A stretch of DNA of 64,000 nt from JBBIQH01 sp964475945 (GTDB lineage Archaea > Thermoproteota > Nitrososphaeria > Nitrososphaerales > Nitrosocaldaceae): positions 1 through 64,000 of the forward strand of contig CAYYYF010000005.1 of the NCBI GenBank assembly GCA_964475945.1. Direction: 5' to 3'. This document shows positions 62,328-64,000 of the stretch, in pieces. The notes beneath the pieces are model-generated. The model was given only the letters and a program-made list of their open reading frames with translations. It ran no database searches and was not told the origin of the DNA. Position 1 is the first letter of the stretch, and each line of letters opens with the position of its first letter. The position numbers and the translations under genes were made by a program.

Positions 62328-63233
62328 ATGGAGAATATAGGGTATAACTATGCAAATAAGCATAATAATACACTAATTTTACCAATAGCAGAATATATTA
62401 GATGCCTGCTTCATTATATAAAGAAGAGGAGCCAAGTATACATATTTGCGTGTACAGCGCTTCTCTCAATGGTTATAGCATCAGATGGTAACATTGAGCC
62501 TAGTATAGCAGTAAGGTTATTAGCTGGCACCTATGCGATAAGCCTAGCAACTTATATCTACAATGATCTTTACGATGTAAAGAGTGATAGACTTAACAAT
62601 GTTAATAGGCTTGTAGTCAATGGTTATGCAGATAGATCAAGGTTAATGAGGCTTGTAGTATTCTTAATCTCAGTAGGGGTAATACTTCTAATAAGCATAA
62701 ACATATACACGCTTATAATAGCTGGTATATGCTCATTCCTTGCCATAGCATACTCCCATAGCAGGTTCAACTTTAAGGATAGGTTCCCCCATAAGACTGT
62801 GGTTAATGCCCTTGGGGCATCTCTAGCAATACTCATAGGTGGTTACGCTGTGGAGAATATAAGCATAAATATAATAATCCTATCTATAGTAGCATTCCTC
62901 TTCCTATTCATACTTGCCCCCTTAGGTGATCTGCAGGATTATAGAGGGGATATGCTTGCTGGTAAGCATACAATGCCTGTCCTTCTAGGAGTAAACACTA
63001 CTATAAATATAATGATGATATTATGCATTACAGTAACAGGCATACTTCTGCTTAGTAATAGTATTAACCTACTGGGCATGATAATTGTTGGAAGTAGCAA
63101 TACTTTCATGCTTGCCATACTCTGTTATATAAAGAGGCATTACAATATAGATACAGTAAAGAAGAGTAGGCATCTACTTAGAGTTGTATATATAATGAAT
63201 CAGATAGCTGTGCTTATAAGTTCCCTTAATTAA
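62328..63233 (+). CDS. UbiA family prenyltransferase
   Basis: A 301-residue membrane protein with about eight helices. Mg-prenyl diphosphate motifs: NDLYDVKSDRLNNVNR (79-94) and GDLQDYRGD (about 199-207). Members attach prenyl chains to acceptors such as geranylgeranylglyceryl phosphate, quinone rings or heme. The acceptor cannot be told; the first motif lacks the NKP/RP ending common in archaeal lipid (DGGGP) synthases. The gene is followed by thiC. Confidence 0.88.
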   Translation: MENIGYNYANKHNNTLILPIAEYIRCLLHYIKKRSQVYIFACTALLSMVIASDGNIEPSIAVRLLAGTYAISLATYIYNDLYDVKSDRLNNVNRLVVNGYADRSRLMRLVVFLISVGVILLISINIYTLIIAGICSFLAIAYSHSRFNFKDRFPHKTVVNALGASLAILIGGYAVENISINIIILSIVAFLFLFILAPLGDLQDYRGDMLAGKHTMPVLLGVNTTINIMMILCITVTGILLLSNSINLLGMIIVGSSNTFMLAILCYIKRHYNIDTVKKSRHLLRVVYIMNQIAVLISSLN

Positions 63234-63292
63234 CCATTTTTTATTTATCTATTATAACATCGTTTAAATTTGGTTACTGCTATCTTAATGCT

Positions 63293-64000
63293 ATGGCAAC
63301 TCAGATGAGTTACGCTAAGAGGGGTGTTGCTACCGATGAGATTAAACAGGTAGCAAGGGATGAGCAGGTAGATGTTGATAAGATAGTTAGGGGTGTAGCA
63401 AAGGGGGTTATCATAATACCAAAGAATAATGCTAGAAGGCAAGAGATAAAGATCAAGGGCATAGGAGAGGGTTTAAGTACAAAGGTTAACGTTAACATAG
63501 GCACTTCTACACTAAGGGTTAATCTACAGGAGGAGGTTGAGAAGGCAAAGACTGCTGTTAAGTATGGTGCAGATACAATAATGGATCTCAGCGATGCTGG
63601 AGACCTTGTAGAGATAAGGAGAACCCTTCTAGATACAGCAAGGATACCCTTTGGGTATGTTCCAGTGTATCAAGCATATGCTAATGCAGTGAGCAGATAC
63701 AAGAACCCATTGGAGATGAGTGAGGATGATTTCATAAAGGCATTCGAGGATGCTGCAAAGGATGGTATAGACTTTGTTACGATACACGCTGGTATAACAA
63801 AGGATCTTGCTGAGAGGTTGCTCGAGGTCAAGAGGCATGCTGGTATAGTGAGCAAAGGGGGTACCATAACTGCTGCATGGATGATTAGGTATGGGAAGGA
63901 GAACCCATACTATGAGCACTTTGATTACCTATGTGAGATAGCAAGAGATTACGATCTAACCTTTAGCCTTGGGGATGCCTTAAGGCCAGGCTCCATACTT
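63293..64000 (+). CDS. thiC: Phosphomethylpyrimidine synthase ThiC (N-terminal part, cut by window edge)
   Basis: The first 236 codons are in the window. Start MATQMSYAKRGVATDEIKQV; motifs GRGVIIIP-like (KGVIIIPKNNARRQ), GIGEGLSTKVNVNIGTST, YGADTIMDLSDAGD, PFGYVPVYQA, FVTIHAGI and SLGDALRPGS match ThiC. The radical SAM enzyme makes the HMP-P pyrimidine moiety of thiamine from AIR. The C-terminal iron-sulfur cysteines lie outside the window. No TPP riboswitch fits in the 59 bp upstream. Confidence 0.95.
   Translation, partial: MATQMSYAKRGVATDEIKQVARDEQVDVDKIVRGVAKGVIIIPKNNARRQEIKIKGIGEGLSTKVNVNIGTSTLRVNLQEEVEKAKTAVKYGADTIMDLSDAGDLVEIRRTLLDTARIPFGYVPVYQAYANAVSRYKNPLEMSEDDFIKAFEDAAKDGIDFVTIHAGITKDLAERLLEVKRHAGIVSKGGTITAAWMIRYGKENPYYEHFDYLCEIARDYDLTFSLGDALRPGSIL

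Overview
The window is AT-rich archaeal DNA. It carries an ESCRT/Cdv cell-division cluster (CdvB-type ESCRT-III plus a MIT-AAA CdvC), archaeal-type genes (ribosomal protein L10e/uL16, PurP, cyclic 2,3-diphosphoglycerate synthetase, archaeal PheRS and TrpRS, a tRNA endonuclease subunit), a cupredoxin, and surface proteins with PEFG-CTERM-like tails. Together these point to the Thaumarchaeota/Nitrososphaeria, possibly a thermophilic Nitrosocaldus-like lineage. The lineage is inferred from gene content; no rRNA lies in the window.

Layout. (1) 1-6.5 kb: secreted LamG-metallophosphatase genes (one complete, one cut by the left edge, sharing an exact 192-bp repeat), a surface protein, an APS kinase, a coiled-coil nuclease-like protein, and decayed IS6-like and TnpB remnants. 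(2) 6.5-11.7 kb: a one-directional virus-like cassette of small unknown proteins, a COG2401-type ABC-ATPase/acetyltransferase fusion, a ParB-like protein, and small and large terminase-like proteins. No integrase or capsid gene was seen. (3) 11.7-24.4 kb: a five-gene membrane operon containing a split DUF1616 protein, the Cdv cluster with an extra divergent ESCRT-III-like gene, and large secreted proteins ending in the same PE-x-x-x-G tail. (4) 24.4-27.1 kb: core genes (endA-like, rpl10e, cyclic-DPG synthetase) and tRNA-Gly(GCC). (5) 27.1-38 kb: an accessory region rich in broken genes (CARF-wHTH regulator, VapBC, DUF3179, SLC13 transporter, possibly a cupredoxin), mixed with intact transporters and UbiX. 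(6) 38-64 kb: mostly dense housekeeping: succinyl-CoA synthetase, SBF transporter, PurP, threonine synthase, PPDK, thioredoxin with zinc-ribbon proteins, acyl-CoA synthetase, SDR, pterin dehydratase, a GC-rich candidate ncRNA, PheST, TrpRS, CoaD, PGI/PMI, a nucleotidyltransferase, UbiA and the start of ThiC.

How the genes fit together. SucCD, PPDK, PGI/PMI and the acyl-CoA synthetase are central carbon enzymes. ThrC, PurP, CoaD and ThiC are biosynthetic. CdvB, its paralogue and CdvC form the division machinery. The signal-peptide/CTERM proteins probably form part of the cell envelope. The most unusual items are the terminase/ParB/COG2401 cassette, the PE-x-x-x-G tail family, the GC-rich RNA candidate near 54.1 kb, the ESCRT-III-like gene inside the Cdv cluster, scattered solo IS200/IS605-type ends, and a 44-bp perfect palindrome beside a frameshifted CARF regulator.
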